Assembly (NCBI GenBank): GCA_025655555.1
Contig: JAHXIQ010000002.1
Coordinates: 682,001-746,000, forward strand
Reading direction: 5' to 3'
DNA: 64,000 nucleotides
Origin: Candidatus Thiodiazotropha sp. (ex Myrtea sp. 'scaly one' KF741663)
GTDB lineage: Bacteria > Pseudomonadota > Gammaproteobacteria > Chromatiales > Chromatiaceae
Below the pieces are notes generated by a model. That model ran no database searches, had not been told where the DNA came from, and saw only the letters and a program-made list of their open reading frames with translations. Shown here one piece after another: positions 1-7,337 of this stretch. A program made the position numbers and the translations under genes. Every line of letters starts with the position of its first letter. Positions within the stretch are counted from its first letter, which is position 1.

Positions 1-393
1 GATTTCCAGGACGCTGTGGTGGGTCCGATCACCTATGATCTGGTCTCTTTGCTGCGTGACTGTTATATCAGTTGGCCTCAGGAACAGGTCGAAGATTGGG
101 TAAAGGGTTACTTTGAGCTGGGGCTGCAGTCGGGTGTGTTGCAATCCGAGCATGAAGCGTCATTCCTGGGGTGGTTCGACCTTATGGGGGTGCAGCGCCA
201 TCTCAAGGCCAGTGGGATCTTTGCCCGTCTAAACCAGCGGGATGGGAAGCCGGGTTATCTACAGGATATTCCGAGAACTCTCGGTTATATTCAGTCGGTA
301 GCCGCAAGCTACCCGGTCCTACAGGGATTGGGGACACTGCTCAGAGAGAGGATTATTCCAGGTATCAAGGCCGACCCTCCATTTTCTGCATGA
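1..393 (+). CDS. amgK: AmgK-type aminosugar kinase, C-terminal part (5' end outside window)
   Basis: The reading frame is open from base 1 and ends at TGA 391-393. The first visible residues, DFQDAVVGPITYDLVSLLRD, match the end of the phosphotransferase (APH-like) fold of N-acetylmuramate/N-acetylglucosamine 1-kinases, where the D-F-Q-D motif is the metal-binding DFG-like site. AmgK phosphorylates recycled MurNAc at the anomeric position and MurU then makes UDP-MurNAc. In pseudomonads the two genes are adjacent. Here nothing resembling murU follows; a murU candidate lies about 36 kb away on the same strand. The ORF-track start at 16 is an internal GTG and is not the true start. Only about 130 residues are visible, so the family call rests on the C-terminal motif and general pattern. 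Confidence 0.72.
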   Translation, partial: DFQDAVVGPITYDLVSLLRDCYISWPQEQVEDWVKGYFELGLQSGVLQSEHEASFLGWFDLMGVQRHLKASGIFARLNQRDGKPGYLQDIPRTLGYIQSVAASYPVLQGLGTLLRERIIPGIKADPPFSA

Positions 394-796
394 GTTTAAT
401 CAGCTGCCTCTTTAATTATGCCGATGTATGCCGGTATCCAGTGCGAGCCAAACTGGTCCGTAGACTCTGCTATTTGCTCGTAGGATTTGAGCTTAATGTG
501 GTCTCGGAAACAGTCTCTTTGATCGATAAGCTCAAGCGGGCCATGACCTCGCACGCATAACCCATTGTCTCTGTTCATGAAATATTTCTAATAGCCTTGG
601 TGTGTTGTTTGTTATTTTATATGAATAAAATCACAACATTGATTGCATGGGCCAATCTATACGATATTTAAAAAGTCTAATTAACATTAGGTTATTAAGA
701 TAAATGGCTGATTCTTGGTTCAAGGAACATGAATTACAATGTTTTGTTGTTTTTTTGATACATCAGTGCTCCCTGTGTCTTTTTTGCAAAAAAACC
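394..796. other. Intergenic stretch between amgK and the porin promoter
   Basis: About 400 bases without a convincing gene. A 60-codon minus-strand frame (396-578) begins at an ATG with no clear ribosome binding site and has no recognisable domain. The second half (580-790) is strongly AT-rich compared with the flanking genes, as expected for a regulatory upstream region of a highly expressed porin. No operator could be named. Confidence 0.4.
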
Positions 797-825
797 TTGC
801 TTTCAGTTTTTTCGTTGTCTATTAT
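797..825 (+). promoter_or_regulatory. Sigma-70-type promoter of the porin gene
   Basis: TTGCTT (797-802) and TATTAT (820-825) are separated by 17 bases, close to the ideal sigma-70 arrangement, and lie about 50 bases upstream of the porin ATG. A/T-rich DNA precedes the -35 hexamer like an UP element. A GGAG ribosome binding site follows at about 865. Predicted from sequence only. Confidence 0.6.
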
Positions 826-876
826 TCGCAGCGTAGATAAAAAATTTTTCTCAACCACATCATTGGAGCTCACTCA

Positions 877-1899
877 ATGAAAAAAGTACTTTCTCTGGCA
901 ATCGCCGCTGCTTTGGTCGCACCTGCTGCCGCCATGGCTGACGCTACCATTTTTGGTAAGGCTCACTTCATCGTCGAAAATGTGGACACCACTGCTTCTA
1001 CTGGTGCTACCAGTGTTGATGCATGGGGCGTGGACAGCATTCACTCTCGCATCGGTGTGAAAGGTAGTGAAGATCTGGGTAACGGCCTGAAGGCTCTGTA
1101 CCACTTTGAATTCAAAGTAAACCAGGATTCTGGCTCTGGCCTTGGCGATCGTAACCAGTTCATCGGCTTGTCCGGTGGTTTCGGTACCGCGTTGCTGGGT
1201 ACTCATGACACCCCGATGAAAATGTCCCAGGGCAAGTTCGACCAGTTCGGTGATCTGCCTAATGGTGATATCGCTAACGTTATGCCTGGCGATGACCGTG
1301 TTGATAATGTTATCGCGTACGTCTCTCCTGCCATGGGCGGCCTGACTTTCGTAGGTGCCTTGGTTTCAGGTGAAAGAGCTGATCTCGAGCTGGACGGCCT
1401 GGCCGACCACGTCTCTCTTGCTGGTCTGTACAGCAACGGTCCTATCTTCGCTTCCTTGGCCTACAACACCTATGATCTTGGTACAGCGGTTGATGCTGAT
1501 CCTTCTCTGTTGCGTGGTACCTTCATCTGGAACGGTGGTATGTGGCAAGCTGGTGTGATGTTTAACTCCCTGGATCTGGATCTGCCTGGTGTCGACGATC
1601 CTGATTCTATCGGTCTTAGCGGTAACGTTAAGGTTGGACCTGGTAAGATCAAGCTTCAGTACCTGATGGGCGATTCTCCACGCGCAGGTGTTGCTGATTT
1701 GGTTTCTGGTTTCACGCCAAACGTCGCAATCAACCTTCCTGTTAGCTCACCTGAGAACGAAGTTACTCAGATCAGCTTTGGTTACGAGCAGGCGCTGAGC
1801 AAGCGTACTACTTGGCATGCTGGTTACACCACGTATGAAGAAGACCAGTCTGGTAAAGAAGTGGATGCTCTGTTCGCAGGTCTGATCCACAACTTCTAA
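877..1899 (+). CDS. Gram-negative general porin (outer-membrane beta-barrel)
   Basis: Encodes 340 residues. A clear signal peptide has a Lys-Lys n-region, an Ala/Leu core and an AMA cleavage site before residue 22 (mature DATIFGK...). The mature chain shows alternating polar/hydrophobic strands, a KGSEDLGNGLKALYHFEF segment typical of trimeric porins of the OmpC/Porin_4 type, acidic loops, and a C-terminal Phe (LIHNF), the Bam recognition signal. It would form a passive diffusion channel for small hydrophilic solutes. Start supported by GGAG 9-12 bases upstream. It stands alone between its own promoter and a strong terminator, consistent with an abundant monocistronic mRNA. Substrate preference cannot be read from the sequence. 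Confidence 0.88.
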   Translation: MKKVLSLAIAAALVAPAAAMADATIFGKAHFIVENVDTTASTGATSVDAWGVDSIHSRIGVKGSEDLGNGLKALYHFEFKVNQDSGSGLGDRNQFIGLSGGFGTALLGTHDTPMKMSQGKFDQFGDLPNGDIANVMPGDDRVDNVIAYVSPAMGGLTFVGALVSGERADLELDGLADHVSLAGLYSNGPIFASLAYNTYDLGTAVDADPSLLRGTFIWNGGMWQAGVMFNSLDLDLPGVDDPDSIGLSGNVKVGPGKIKLQYLMGDSPRAGVADLVSGFTPNVAINLPVSSPENEVTQISFGYEQALSKRTTWHAGYTTYEEDQSGKEVDALFAGLIHNF

Positions 1900-1928
1900 T
1901 TGTCGCTAGACAATACGAAGCTTAAAAG

Positions 1929-1952
1929 CGGGGCCTTCGGGCCCCGTTTTTT
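1929..1952 (+). terminator. Intrinsic terminator of the porin gene
   Basis: A perfect 7-bp stem CGGGGCC/GGCCCCG closes a TTCG tetraloop and is followed by six T residues. It lies 30 bases after the porin stop codon. Confidence 0.92.
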
Positions 1953-2076
1953 ATTGTGTGAATATTTAGTTTCGATATTAGTCTTTTTGTATTGCTTCGC
2001 AGCTCTTGTTCGGATCTATGACTTAAGCTCTGTTTTACAGAAACGTAATCCTTCATAGATCCCTTAGCTTCAGTAA

Positions 2077-2193
2077 ATAATATCGAGAAAATTCATCTCG
2101 CTGAATCTACAAGTACACAACTGCGTTGTGTTTAACATCCCTGCCCATGCGATTGAAGGCTTTGTCGCCAACCTGATGAATCGTTACGTCTAA
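2077..2193 (+). pseudogene. Possible gene remnant in the porin-rpiA spacer
   Basis: The frame after the TAA at 2074 is open for 38 codons and ends at TAA 2191. Its second half reads NIPAHAIEGFVANLMNRYV, which looks protein-like, but there is no start codon with a ribosome binding site and no upstream continuation because the same frame is closed several times just before. It could be the tail of a decayed gene or chance. No family recognised. Confidence 0.2.
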
Positions 2194-2267
2194 GCGGTCT
2201 GATTTGAAGGATTATTGGTAGGTATATATGTCGGAGGTGTGGAGGAGATACAGTGGTTTTGTATTTT

Positions 2268-2295
2268 CATCATTCCGGCAAATGCCGGAATGATG
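2268..2295. repeat. REP-like palindrome downstream of rpiA
   Basis: A perfect 12-bp inverted repeat CATCATTCCGGC/GCCGGAATGATG with an AAAT loop lies 18 bases beyond the rpiA stop. Neither strand has a T-run directly after the stem, so it is not a classic intrinsic terminator. The CATTCCGGC...GCCGGAATG form is typical of dispersed extragenic palindromes, which can stabilise mRNA 3' ends. Confidence 0.5.
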
Positions 2296-2312
2296 ATGTG
2301 TGTTGCTTTCTG

Positions 2313-2972
2313 CTATTTAGGCAGGATGGTCTTCGGTCCTTCTTCGCTACCCAGAATCAGCACATCGGCACCCCGCAGGGCGAAGATACCCGTGGTGACT
2401 ACCCCTGCGATGGCGTTGATCTTCTGCTCCATCTCCATAGGTTGCATGATTTCCAGATTGTGGATATCGAGGATGACGTTGCCGTTGTCGGTGATAAAGT
2501 TCTCGCGCCAGACTGGTGTGCCGCCGAGTTTGACCAACTGCCTGGCCACATGGCTACGGGCCATGGGAATGACTTCCACAGGGAGAGGGAAGGTGCCTAA
2601 TATATCGACAAGCTTGCTTTCATCTGCAATACAGACAAATTTCTTACTGGCACCGGCGATAATTTTTTCACGGGTCAGTGCGCCGCCACCGCCTTTGATG
2701 AGATTAAGGTAATGATCTGATTCGTCGGCGCCGTCAATGTAGACCTCCAGTTCTCCGGTGGCATTGAGGTCTAAAACCGGAATGCCGTGACTCTTGAGTT
2801 TTTCAGTTGAGGCATCAGAACTGGAGACGGCACCATCGATCTTGCCTTTCACAGCGGCCAGGTAGTCGATGAAGTGATTGACTGTGGAGCCTGTGCCGAC
2901 ACCAATGATGCCATCTTTGACGTATTCCAGAGCTGCTTTGGCCGCTTGTTGTTTGAGTTCATCTGCCGTCAT
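2313..2972 (-). CDS. rpiA: Ribose-5-phosphate isomerase A
   Basis: 219 residues, the same length as the E. coli enzyme. It interconverts ribose 5-phosphate and ribulose 5-phosphate in the non-oxidative pentose phosphate pathway. Visible family signatures are GVGTGSTV near residue 24 (phosphate binding), DGADE at 80-84 (catalytic acid) and [11 protein letters not shown] at 93-103 with the catalytic Lys. The start ATG at 2972 is preceded by an AAGGAGAGG-like ribosome binding site on the minus strand. It is divergent from ilvA with about 150 bases between them; an rpiA-ilvA pair is also seen in pseudomonads. Confidence 0.96.
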   Translation of the reverse strand: MTADELKQQAAKAALEYVKDGIIGVGTGSTVNHFIDYLAAVKGKIDGAVSSSDASTEKLKSHGIPVLDLNATGELEVYIDGADESDHYLNLIKGGGGALTREKIIAGASKKFVCIADESKLVDILGTFPLPVEVIPMARSHVARQLVKLGGTPVWRENFITDNGNVILDIHNLEIMQPMEMEQKINAIAGVVTTGIFALRGADVLILGSEEGPKTILPK

Positions 2973-3125
2973 GTAATCCTCTCCTTATATAGTGTGCTTA
3001 GCAATCTGCCGTACAAAGTGATTGCCGCACAATGTTTTTATACGGTTTCGACCGAGTGTGCGTAATAATACCCATGCGGCTGGTGAAAGTCAGTCGTTCA
3101 CTTAAATCAGTATTGGGATGGTTTG

Positions 3126-4655
3126 ATGCCGCAACGCTATATCGAAAAGATTCTCAGGGCCCGTGTCTATGATGTGGCCAAGGAAACGCCGCTCGAATTT
3201 GCGCAGTTGCTCTCGAGCAGACTCGATAATCGGGTCTATCTGAAGCGGGAAGATCTGCAGCCGGTGTTTTCTTTCAAGCTTCGGGGCGCATACAACAAGA
3301 TCGTCAATCTACCCGAGGCCGTACGGGCAAAGGGTGTCATTGCTGCATCTGCGGGAAATCATGCTCAGGGCGTAGCATTGGCAGCTCGAAAACTGAAGAT
3401 TCAGTCATTGATTGTGATGCCGAAAACAACACCACCTATCAAGGTTAGGTCTGTCAGAAATCTCGGCGCCAAGATCGTGTTAGCTGGAGACTCTTATGAT
3501 GAGGCTTATATCCGGTCACAGGAATTGGCAAAAGAGCAGGGACTAACGTTTATCCATCCTTTCGATGACCCGGACGTGATTGCAGGCCAAGGTACTGTGG
3601 CTATGGAGTTGTTGCGTCAACACCCAACACCCCCGGACGCGGTATTTATACCCGTCGGTGGCGGTGGATTGATTGCCGGAATGGGGGCATATATCAAGTA
3701 TGTCTATCCTTCCGTAAAAGTAATTGGGGTCGAACCTGAAGATGCGCCTTCCTTATATACTGCACTGAAAGCTAAACGAAGGAGCAAGCTGAAACAGGTC
3801 GGTATTTTTGCGGATGGTGTAGCAGTGCGACAGGTGGGTAAAGAGACCTATCGATTGGCGCGTAAAGTTGTGGATGAAGTGGTATTGGTCAGTACCGATG
3901 AGATCTGTGCGGCCATCAAAGATGTGTTTGACGATACGCGTACCATTTCTGAACCTGCAGGTGCGCTTTCGGTAGCAGGGATGAAGCGTTACATCAAAGA
4001 GAATGACATCAAAGATAAAGTACTGGTCGCAATTAACAGTGGCGCGAATATCAATTTTGACCGTTTGCGCCATGTGGCTGAGAGAGCGGAGTTCGGTGAG
4101 CGTAGAGAAGCGCTATTTGCCGTACAGATTCCTGAGCGGCCTGGTAGCTTCCTGCAGTTCTGTCGTCTGATCGGTAAACGCAGTATTACCGAGTTCAACT
4201 ACCGCTATAGCGACGCTTCGGTAGCGCAGATTTTTGTCGGTGTTGAATTGAGCGGGGGTGACGAGGAGCGGGAGTCACTCTTCTCCCGTTTCGTTGAGAA
4301 GGGTTACTCCATTGTGGATATGACAGACAATGAAACAGCGAAACTGCATATCCGTTATATGGTAGGTGGTCATGCCAGGGGCGTGGAGAACGAAAACCTG
4401 GTCAGATTTGAGTTTCCAGAGCGTCCTGGGGCCCTGTTTTATTTCCTTAGTCAGTTAGGAAAGTCCTGGAATATCAGTCTCTTCCATTATCGTAACCATG
4501 GTGCAGCCTATGGTCGTGTCTTGATGGGTATCCAGGTGCCGCCTGAGCAAAAAACTGCATTCAGGCAGGTGTTGAAGAAGCTTGACTACCCCTTCTGGGA
4601 GGAGACTGACAACCCGGCGTACCAACTATTTGCCGGTGTAGATAGTATGAAGTGA
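3126..4655 (+). CDS. ilvA: Threonine ammonia-lyase, biosynthetic (IlvA)
   Basis: PLP enzyme that deaminates threonine to 2-oxobutyrate, the committed step of isoleucine synthesis. From ATG 3126 it has 509 residues. The fold-type II catalytic domain occupies about 1-320, with the PLP Lys51 in FSFKLRGA, SAGNHAQG at 75-82 and the phosphate-cradling GGGG at 178-181. Two ACT-like regulatory domains follow (about 330-405 and 425-500, each beginning near PERPGxxxxF), which mark the long, isoleucine-inhibited biosynthetic form rather than the short catabolic TdcB. The ORF track begins one codon earlier at a TTG; the ATG is preferred. Confidence 0.96.
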   Translation: MPQRYIEKILRARVYDVAKETPLEFAQLLSSRLDNRVYLKREDLQPVFSFKLRGAYNKIVNLPEAVRAKGVIAASAGNHAQGVALAARKLKIQSLIVMPKTTPPIKVRSVRNLGAKIVLAGDSYDEAYIRSQELAKEQGLTFIHPFDDPDVIAGQGTVAMELLRQHPTPPDAVFIPVGGGGLIAGMGAYIKYVYPSVKVIGVEPEDAPSLYTALKAKRRSKLKQVGIFADGVAVRQVGKETYRLARKVVDEVVLVSTDEICAAIKDVFDDTRTISEPAGALSVAGMKRYIKENDIKDKVLVAINSGANINFDRLRHVAERAEFGERREALFAVQIPERPGSFLQFCRLIGKRSITEFNYRYSDASVAQIFVGVELSGGDEERESLFSRFVEKGYSIVDMTDNETAKLHIRYMVGGHARGVENENLVRFEFPERPGALFYFLSQLGKSWNISLFHYRNHGAAYGRVLMGIQVPPEQKTAFRQVLKKLDYPFWEETDNPAYQLFAGVDSMK

Positions 4656-4677
4656 GATCGCCAATCTGTGGCAAATA

Positions 4678-4703
4678 AAAAACCCCGCAGTGCGGGGTTT
4701 TTT
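4678..4703. terminator. Bidirectional intrinsic terminator between ilvA and the H1-like gene
   Basis: Stem AACCCCGC/GCGGGGTT with an AGT loop, flanked by A-run and T-run on opposite sides, so it can end transcription from both convergent genes. Confidence 0.9.
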
Positions 4704-4729
4704 GCTTTAGATGTACCCGATTATCAGGT

Positions 4730-5098
4730 TTATCTCTTCTTCCTAGGTGTCACTTTCCTGGGACGGGCCGGTCGCTTTTTTGCAACCTTCTTTCTAGGTG
4801 CCGCTTTCTTTTTAGCGACTCTCTTTTTCGTAGTGGCCTTTTTCTTTGCCACTCTCTTTTTGGCTACCTTCTTTTTAGCGGTCTTCTTCTTTGCGACTTT
4901 CTTTTTAGTCGCTACGCGCTTTTTAGCCACTCTCTTTTTGGCTGTGGCTTTCTTCTTTGTTGCCGCCTTCTTTTTGGTAACCTTTTTCTTCGGTGTTACC
5001 TTACGTTTAGTTGTCGCCTTCTTTCGTGTGGTGACCTTTCTGGTGGTTGTTGAACGCTTAACTGCTGCCTTCTTTTTGGCGGCCTTTTTCTTAGCCAT
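4730..5098 (-). CDS. Histone H1-like Lys/Ala-rich DNA-binding protein
   Basis: About 122 residues from ATG 5098, which has a strong GGGAGGA ribosome binding site 6-8 bases upstream; the longer ORF-track start at 5128 lacks one. The protein is almost wholly Lys, Ala, Thr, Val and Arg in degenerate KKVAKK/KKATTK repeats, with a Pro-Arg-Lys tail, and contains no acidic residue in the repeat. This is the composition of bacterial H1-like proteins such as AlgP and the Hc1/Hc2 type, which bind DNA nonspecifically and compact or bridge the nucleoid. The low-complexity repeat is prone to length variation by slippage. Convergent with ilvA over a shared terminator. A role in regulation of a particular operon cannot be inferred. 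Confidence 0.82.
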   Translation of the reverse strand: MAKKKAAKKKAAVKRSTTTRKVTTRKKATTKRKVTPKKKVTKKKAATKKKATAKKRVAKKRVATKKKVAKKKTAKKKVAKKRVAKKKATTKKRVAKKKAAPRKKVAKKRPARPRKVTPRKKR

Positions 5099-5279
5099 TG
5101 GAACTGTCCTCCCGAGACATCTACCCATTAGATGAACAGAGTATAATTCAGCTTTAAAAAAAATCCAGAAATGAAAGCGATCTTTTGCTAATTATTTCAA
5201 TTTGTTGCTTGTGTAATGTTGAACGTAAGTGCATTTTTGTACATAAATGCATGAAGGATGGTTATCAAGCGTGAGGCGT

Positions 5280-5879
5280 TTAGTCGTCTGTCTTCTGAAA
5301 CGTATAGATTTGTGCTTCGGTGATCACTGCATCAAGCGGTATATCCCAGGGTTGATTGGGTAGGTTGTCTACGCATTGGAAGTCATGAGCAAGACCTATC
5401 AGTTTGGGGCCTTTCCAGTGCTTACGTTGCCTTTGATAAGCAAAGGTTCGGTCGTAATATCCACCACCCATACCCAATCGGTTGCCTGTTCCGTCAAAGG
5501 CAACGAGGGGAACGAAGACAGCATCAAGCGCCCACGGCATCACCTGTCGTCTATGGTGTCGCTTGGGTTCGGGGATGCCGAATCGATTACTGATTAATCT
5601 ATCGCCGTTGTGATAAGGCGTGAACCACAATCCATTTGCTGGGCCTTTTCTTAGTACAGGTAGATACGTGAGCATGCCTGCTTGCATGGCCAGTTTCATG
5701 AGTGGTGCAGGATCCATTTCACCTCGAGATGCAAAGTAAAAAGCGATTCGCCTGCTATGCCTGAAAGGTTTGTAGTTGCTGGTGAGGTGCAGGAGTTGTT
5801 GGCTATGCTGCCTCAGCTGATGTGGTGTCAGCTGTTGCCGTTTGGCGCGCATCTCTTGTCGAAGTTGCGATAGTTGCAT
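5280..5879 (-). CDS. ygfA: 5-formyltetrahydrofolate cyclo-ligase
   Basis: Converts 5-formyl-THF to 5,10-methenyl-THF with ATP, returning the storage folate to the one-carbon pool. The diagnostic motif GMGGGYYDRTF (about residues 136-146) and DAVFVPLVAFD are present. The ORF track starts at 5960, but that ATG lies inside the 6S RNA 3' arm; the ATG at 5879, just beyond the 6S closing stem, gives 199 residues, normal for the family. A further in-frame ATG at 5852 is also possible. In many gammaproteobacteria this gene is co-transcribed with, and processed from, the 6S RNA transcript, and the same order (zapA, ssrS, 5-FCL) is kept here. Confidence 0.92.
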   Translation of the reverse strand: MQLSQLRQEMRAKRQQLTPHQLRQHSQQLLHLTSNYKPFRHSRRIAFYFASRGEMDPAPLMKLAMQAGMLTYLPVLRKGPANGLWFTPYHNGDRLISNRFGIPEPKRHHRRQVMPWALDAVFVPLVAFDGTGNRLGMGGGYYDRTFAYQRQRKHWKGPKLIGLAHDFQCVDNLPNQPWDIPLDAVITEAQIYTFQKTDD

Positions 5880-5900
5880 AGGCAGGTGGGATAAGGGTAG

Positions 5901-6100
5901 TGGAGTGACATCCCCCACCTGTGCCGTCGCTGACCTTTGTTCTTGAACCAGTTGGTTCAAGTGGGGTCAACAGAGGCGCTTCAGGCTTTCCGCATGAGAG
6001 CGGACATGCACACCGGCGCTTTCATTATGACCCCAGGGTAGGAATTAGGCTCAAGAAAATACCCGGGCTGCAAACGAACACCGCAGGGGATGTCATGCCT
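5901..6100 (-). ncRNA. ssrS: 6S RNA
   Basis: Located exactly where gammaproteobacterial 6S RNA is expected, between zapA and the 5-FCL gene, on the same strand. The two ends form a closing stem: TGACATCCCC at the 5' end (minus-strand reading from 6095) pairs perfectly over 10 bp with GGGGATGTCA at 5915-5906. Conserved internal blocks seen reading the minus strand include CCCTGCGGTGTTCG, TTGAGCC, GTGTGCATGTCCGC, a GCGGAAAGCCT segment, and a terminal TTGAACCAACTGGTTCAA hairpin matching the E. coli TTGAACCAAGGGTTCAA. 6S RNA mimics an open promoter and sequesters sigma-70 RNA polymerase in stationary phase. The ends are set from the closing stem and may be off by several bases. Confidence 0.9.
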
Positions 6101-6120
6101 CTAGGCTAAACCGAATTGAC

Positions 6121-6435
6121 TTAAAGTTCCAGTTGATTGGTCGAGTTCAGGGCAATTTCGATTTTTTCCTGAAGATTTTGGATGCGACGAGTGATGGTTT
6201 GGGTGCTGTCGTCTTTGTTCTTTTGATTTGATAGCAGGTCATTCGCGATGTTCAGCGCGGCCATCACAGCAATGCGTTCAGTGCCGATAACGCGCCCAGC
6301 CTGTCTTATTTCACGCATCTGGCCGTCAATAAAGGCAGCGGCCTGAATTAAGGATTCCCGTTCCTCAGGCAGGCAGGAGATGCGGTACTCCTTGTCCAGA
6401 ATATTGATCGTGACAGGTAACTGATTACTGTTCAC
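6121..6435 (-). CDS. zapA: Cell division protein ZapA
   Basis: 104 residues. ZapA binds FtsZ and promotes protofilament bundling at the Z-ring. The N-terminal part carries the family pattern VTINILDKEYRISCLPEERESL, followed by AAFIDGQMREIR, an AVMAALNIANDLL helix and a C-terminal coiled coil that dimerises. Its start overlaps the end of the upstream coiled-coil gene by four bases, so the two are one translation-coupled unit; 6S RNA follows directly downstream. Start chosen because ATG 6435 directly precedes the conserved beta strand. Confidence 0.93.
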   Translation of the reverse strand: MNSNQLPVTINILDKEYRISCLPEERESLIQAAAFIDGQMREIRQAGRVIGTERIAVMAALNIANDLLSNQKNKDDSTQTITRRIQNLQEKIEIALNSTNQLEL

Positions 6436-6665
6436 TGGGTTGTTTCCATGGATTTTAGACGGGTAATCATAGCTTCGACCCGGGTTCTGGCCAGTTCTGT
6501 CTTTTCGATCAGGGTGGCTCTTTCTGCTACCAGGGAGTCCTGGCGGGCACGTAGCGATTTATTTTCGTCTTTCAGATAGGAGCAGGCGTGGATCAACTCT
6601 TCTACACGCTGCTCCAATTTGCGCAGATCGTGGTCGGCGCCGTCCGCTTTCTCTTTATCAATCAT
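6432..6665 (-). CDS. ZapB-like short coiled-coil protein (TIGR02449 type)
   Basis: 77 residues from ATG 6665 (the ORF-track ATG at 6701 adds a non-conserved extension). Almost the entire chain is one heptad-repeat helix: LRKLEQRVEELIHACSYLKD then ENKSLRARQDSLVAERATLIEK. Members of this family sit directly upstream of zapA in many gammaproteobacteria and resemble the FtsZ-ring factor ZapB, so a division-site role is the likely inference. The stop overlaps the zapA start by four bases. Function has not been read from the sequence itself. Confidence 0.78.
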   Translation of the reverse strand: MIDKEKADGADHDLRKLEQRVEELIHACSYLKDENKSLRARQDSLVAERATLIEKTELARTRVEAMITRLKSMETTQ

Positions 6666-6760
6666 GGGCTTCAATATAGTGGGCTGGATGTGGTGGGTCA
6701 ATCTCTACAACTGCATGTTATGATTCGCGTCTAATCATAGGAGAATTCGCGGAAAATTGC

Positions 6761-7330
6761 ATGAATGAAAGCCCTGTTATGCCTGAATACCATCGCTTCG
6801 ACCAGGCATTGGAGTCGATTGGACTGGATCTGGGGGCTAGCGAAACCCATGGATCGGTCTGTGGTCTCATTTGCGCAGGCGCATCCCAAGCGCATGTGGA
6901 GTGGATAGAAGGACTGTTTGCCGATAGGCCTTCGAACGATCTGTTGGTCCGCGAGGCTCGCCAGATGCTGGGTCAACTCTATCTCGTGAGCCGCCATCAA
7001 GTGGCAGATGATGCACTCGAATTTGTCTTGTTGTTACCAGACGACGATACACCCTTGCAAGAACGCGGACAGGCGCTGGTGAAGTGGTGTGAAGGTTATC
7101 TCTACGGTCTGGGTTTGGCGGGTGTTTCTGAACAACAATTCGTAGGTGATGCCAAGGAGGCGCTGAACGATATATCTGAATTTACCCGTTTGGACCTGGA
7201 TGCCTTGGAAGATGATGAGAGTTTCGAGGCCGCCTATATGGAACTTCAGGAGTTTCTGCGGGTAGCAACCATACTGATATGGGAAGAGTTGGCGGAAAGC
7301 CGCGAAGATCATAAAAAAAACATAGGATAA
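6761..7330 (+). CDS. ygfB: UPF0149 family protein YgfB
   Basis: 189 residues of the YgfB/UPF0149 family. The start MPEYHRFDQALESIGLDLGASETHG region holds the conserved SETHGxxCGL motif (SETHGSVCGLICAG), and the C-terminal half has EGYLYGLGLAG and the acidic LEDDESFEAAYMELQEFLRVA helix that closes the family fold. In E. coli and Pseudomonas it lies next to pepP and opposite zapA, as here. In Pseudomonas aeruginosa YgfB has been linked to repression of ampDh3 expression; whether that holds here is unknown. Its stop is 7 bases from the pepP start, implying one mRNA. Confidence 0.9.
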   Translation: MNESPVMPEYHRFDQALESIGLDLGASETHGSVCGLICAGASQAHVEWIEGLFADRPSNDLLVREARQMLGQLYLVSRHQVADDALEFVLLLPDDDTPLQERGQALVKWCEGYLYGLGLAGVSEQQFVGDAKEALNDISEFTRLDLDALEDDESFEAAYMELQEFLRVATILIWEELAESREDHKKNIG

Positions 7331-7337
7331 CGACACG

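Noticed and set aside
171-560. 129-residue plus-strand ORF at the left edge
   Set aside because: Out of frame with the amgK 3' end, which has family motifs; the overlapping frame has none.
396-578. 60-residue minus-strand ORF after amgK
   Set aside because: No recognisable domain and no ribosome binding site. Could be a remnant, but the evidence is too thin to call a gene.
2077-2193. Possible coding remnant NIPAHAIEGFVANLMNRYV
   Set aside because: Kept only as a low-confidence pseudogene candidate; no homologue is recognised and 38 open codons are not unusual by chance.
4668-5135. 155-residue plus-strand ORF, Phe-rich
   Set aside because: It is the mirror of the Lys-rich repeat gene on the minus strand; FFFAT-type composition results from the AAG/AAA codons read backwards. 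No ribosome binding site.
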